DNA from: an uncultured Chlorobiaceae bacterium
Lineage (GTDB): Bacteria; Bacteroidota; Chlorobiia; Chlorobiales; Chlorobiaceae
Reading direction: 5' to 3'
Length of the DNA stretch: 46,111 nt
Assembly (NCBI GenBank): GCA_903869365.1
Contig: CAIPYV010000017.1
Location: 1-46,111, forward strand
Made by a program: the position numbers and the translations under genes. Positions 44,699 through 46,111 of the stretch are shown here, one piece after another (the first letter of the stretch is position 1; every line of letters starts with the position of its first letter). The notes beneath the pieces are model-generated. The model was not told the origin of the DNA. It did not search any database and saw only the letters and a program-made list of their open reading frames with translations.

Positions 44699-45286
44699 AT
44701 GAAGGCTTCATTAGCTAAACTTTTTGCGTTTTTTCTTTTTTTCAGTACACTTTCAGGATGTGGATACAACACTATTCAGCAGAATGAAGAGTCGGTTAAC
44801 CGCTCATGGGGCGATCTGGAATCTCAGTTGCAACGAAGAGCTGATCTTGTACCGAATCTTGTAGCGACAGTCAAGGGTGCTGCAAACTTTGAAAAGGAAA
44901 CATTGACCGCGGTTGTAGAAGCCAGATCGAAAGCTACCGCAATTCAGCTTACTCCAGCAATGCTCAGTGATCCATCAGCCATGGCAAAATTTCGTGAAGC
45001 ACAGGGGAATCTCTCCTCGACGCTTTCACGCCTGCTTGTAACGGTTGAACGTTATCCGGAACTCAAAGCTAACCAGAACTTCAGGGATCTGCAGAATCAG
45101 CTTGAAGGAACTGAGAACCGTATCAGTGTTGCACGTCAACGATATAATGCTTCTGTTGAGACGTTTAATTTCTCAATCAGGCAGTTTCCGAACTCTCTGA
45201 CAAACACGCTTATGTTGAAGCTGAAACCAAAAGAGTACTTTAAGGCTGATGCTGCAGCTAAAACAGTGCCGGGGGTGAAATTCTGA
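44699..45286 (+). CDS. LemA-family lipoprotein
   Basis: 195 residues. Lipoprotein signal [24 protein letters not shown] with lipobox LSGC; then the LemA coiled-helical domain: [89 protein letters not shown], an excellent match. The role of LemA proteins is not known; they are usually next to a TPM-domain gene, as here (24-base gap). Confidence 0.93.
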   Translation: MKASLAKLFAFFLFFSTLSGCGYNTIQQNEESVNRSWGDLESQLQRRADLVPNLVATVKGAANFEKETLTAVVEARSKATAIQLTPAMLSDPSAMAKFREAQGNLSSTLSRLLVTVERYPELKANQNFRDLQNQLEGTENRISVARQRYNASVETFNFSIRQFPNSLTNTLMLKLKPKEYFKADAAAKTVPGVKF

Positions 45287-45309
45287 TTCAGAAAAGTTCA
45301 ATAACGCTT

Positions 45310-46035
45310 TTGGCGAGGAGAGGATCGTGGAGTCTTTCTACGATTCTCCTTCTTGCACTGCTGCAGTTTATGTCGTATAGCAGCCTTATGGCCGCTCTTG
45401 CCGTTCCTGCCCTTACAGGACGGGTAAACGATTATGCCGGAATGATTTCTGCGCCTGTCAAGGCTGACCTTCAGACAAAGCTCAAGCAGTTTGAAACCGC
45501 GGAATCAACACAGATAGTTATTCTTACCGTTCAATCGCTTAAGGGTGATCCAATTGAGGATTTTTCCATTAAGGTTGCCGAGGCCTGGAAAATAGGTCAG
45601 AAAGGCAAAGATAACGGTGTGTTGCTCATAGTCTCAAAAGATGACCATAAGGTACGCATTGAGGTCGGCTATGGTCTGGAAGGTAAACTGACCGATCTCA
45701 TGGCAGGCCGTATTGTAAGAGACGAGATTGTTCCAGCATTCAAGGCAGGTCGGTTTGATGAAGGGTTCACCAAAGGGGTTACCGCAATTATTGCCGCCGC
45801 ACATGGAGAATACAAGGCCAATCCAAGAACTCAACGCAATGGAGATAAACCGTCAATGACATTGCTGCTCATCATTTTTGCCGTGATCTATGTTGTTTAT
45901 CAGATTTTCAGAAGATTCTTCTGGGGTGGTTCAGGAGGAGGATTTTTTGGAGGTGGAGGTGGAGGCAGCAACGACGACAATTTCAGTGGTGGAGGTGGAA
46001 GTTTCGGCGGAGGCGGATCATCAGGCGACTGGTAG
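45310..46035 (+). CDS. TPM-domain (YgcG-family) membrane protein, TTG start
   Basis: 241 residues. Signal peptide (about 1-30, LSTILLLALLQFMSYSSLMAALAVP); a TPM domain (about 33-160: GRVNDYAGMISAPVKADLQTKL, TQIVILTVQSLKGDPIEDFSIKVAEAWKIGQKGKDNGVLLIVSKDDHKVRIEVGYGLEGKLTD); a membrane helix (TLLLIIFAVIYVVYQIF); then a Gly/Ser-rich tail (GGGGGSNDDNFSGGGGSFGGGG). No ATG lies in front, so TTG at 45310 is the start. The TPM fold is known from photosystem II repair proteins (TLP18.3) and bacterial partners of LemA. Its exact activity is unclear. Confidence 0.9.
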   Translation: MARRGSWSLSTILLLALLQFMSYSSLMAALAVPALTGRVNDYAGMISAPVKADLQTKLKQFETAESTQIVILTVQSLKGDPIEDFSIKVAEAWKIGQKGKDNGVLLIVSKDDHKVRIEVGYGLEGKLTDLMAGRIVRDEIVPAFKAGRFDEGFTKGVTAIIAAAHGEYKANPRTQRNGDKPSMTLLLIIFAVIYVVYQIFRRFFWGGSGGGFFGGGGGGSNDDNFSGGGGSFGGGGSSGDW

Positions 46036-46111
46036 AATCAAGATCATTGCTCAGATCAACTCCCATTGAAGCTTTTGCTGCAAGGCTTAGCTTTACATAA
46101 TATCTATTATA
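46036..46111. other. Right end of window, no feature seen
   Basis: The 76 bases after the TPM gene hold no hairpin terminator or gene that I can support. Confidence 0.4.

Overview
This window reads as a chromosomal segment of a green sulfur bacterium (Chlorobi; Chlorobium/Pelodictyon group). The best evidence is a complete aclBA pair (two-subunit ATP-citrate lyase of the reductive TCA cycle), a gene clearly recognisable as bchU (C-20 methyltransferase of chlorosome bacteriochlorophylls) and a CsmB/CsmF-type chlorosome envelope protein. No rRNA, tRNA, CRISPR array or complete insertion sequence was seen.

Layout. 0-1.8 kb: the end of a receiver-domain protein, an NTF2-like protein and a secreted Cache-domain protein. 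1.8-9.2 kb: a minus-strand operon argC-argJ-argB-argF-argR-argG-menE, making arginine from glutamate by the acetyl-recycling route with its own repressor inside; menE (quinone synthesis) trails it. argC appears to start at a non-canonical ATT. 9.4-11.6 kb: a phosphate-binding-like lipoprotein and a LolC/E-family permease. 11.6-12.2 kb: an L,D-transpeptidase. 12.4-19.7 kb: a pigment/chlorosome block: bchU, a radical SAM protein, a cysteine-free ArsA-like ATPase with a C-terminal HSP20-like domain, a second paralogous radical SAM protein and an AraC-type regulator (all minus), then divergently the csm gene. 19.8-21.4 kb: a small ABM-domain protein and a second LolC/E-family permease.

21.6-24.4 kb holds unrecognised or weakly recognised accessory genes (a hypothetical protein, a methyltransferase, an outer-membrane barrel and a DUF1566-like secreted protein). 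24.5-26.1 kb is an ArsR-type regulator with a cysteine-rich SO_0444/ArsP-type permease. 26.2-33.8 kb is a region of gene turnover: an AAA/DUF4143 ATPase, a decayed DUF169 gene, an intact nitroreductase, a decayed flavoredoxin-like gene, a small rubredoxin, a GNAT acetyltransferase, a three-PAS hybrid histidine kinase, a TMEM165/GDT1 transporter, a broken AAA ATPase fragment and an Rpn/PD-(D/E)XK nuclease.

33.8-46 kb returns to housekeeping: fetAB-type metal ABC exporter, lgt, aclB-aclA, an RRM RNA-binding protein with a long leader, an aldo/keto reductase, an Ala/Lys-rich exported protein, a phospholipid-methyltransferase-like protein, a tail-specific protease, tatA, and a LemA/TPM pair.

The most interesting part is the 12.4-19.7 kb block. 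bchU methylates C-20 of BChl c/e. Two linked radical SAM paralogs are good candidates for a further tailoring step; one could be BciD, which makes the C-7 formyl group of BChl e in brown-coloured species. The block is bracketed by two LolC/E permease genes, as would be expected if it had been inserted, though this cannot be shown from the window alone.
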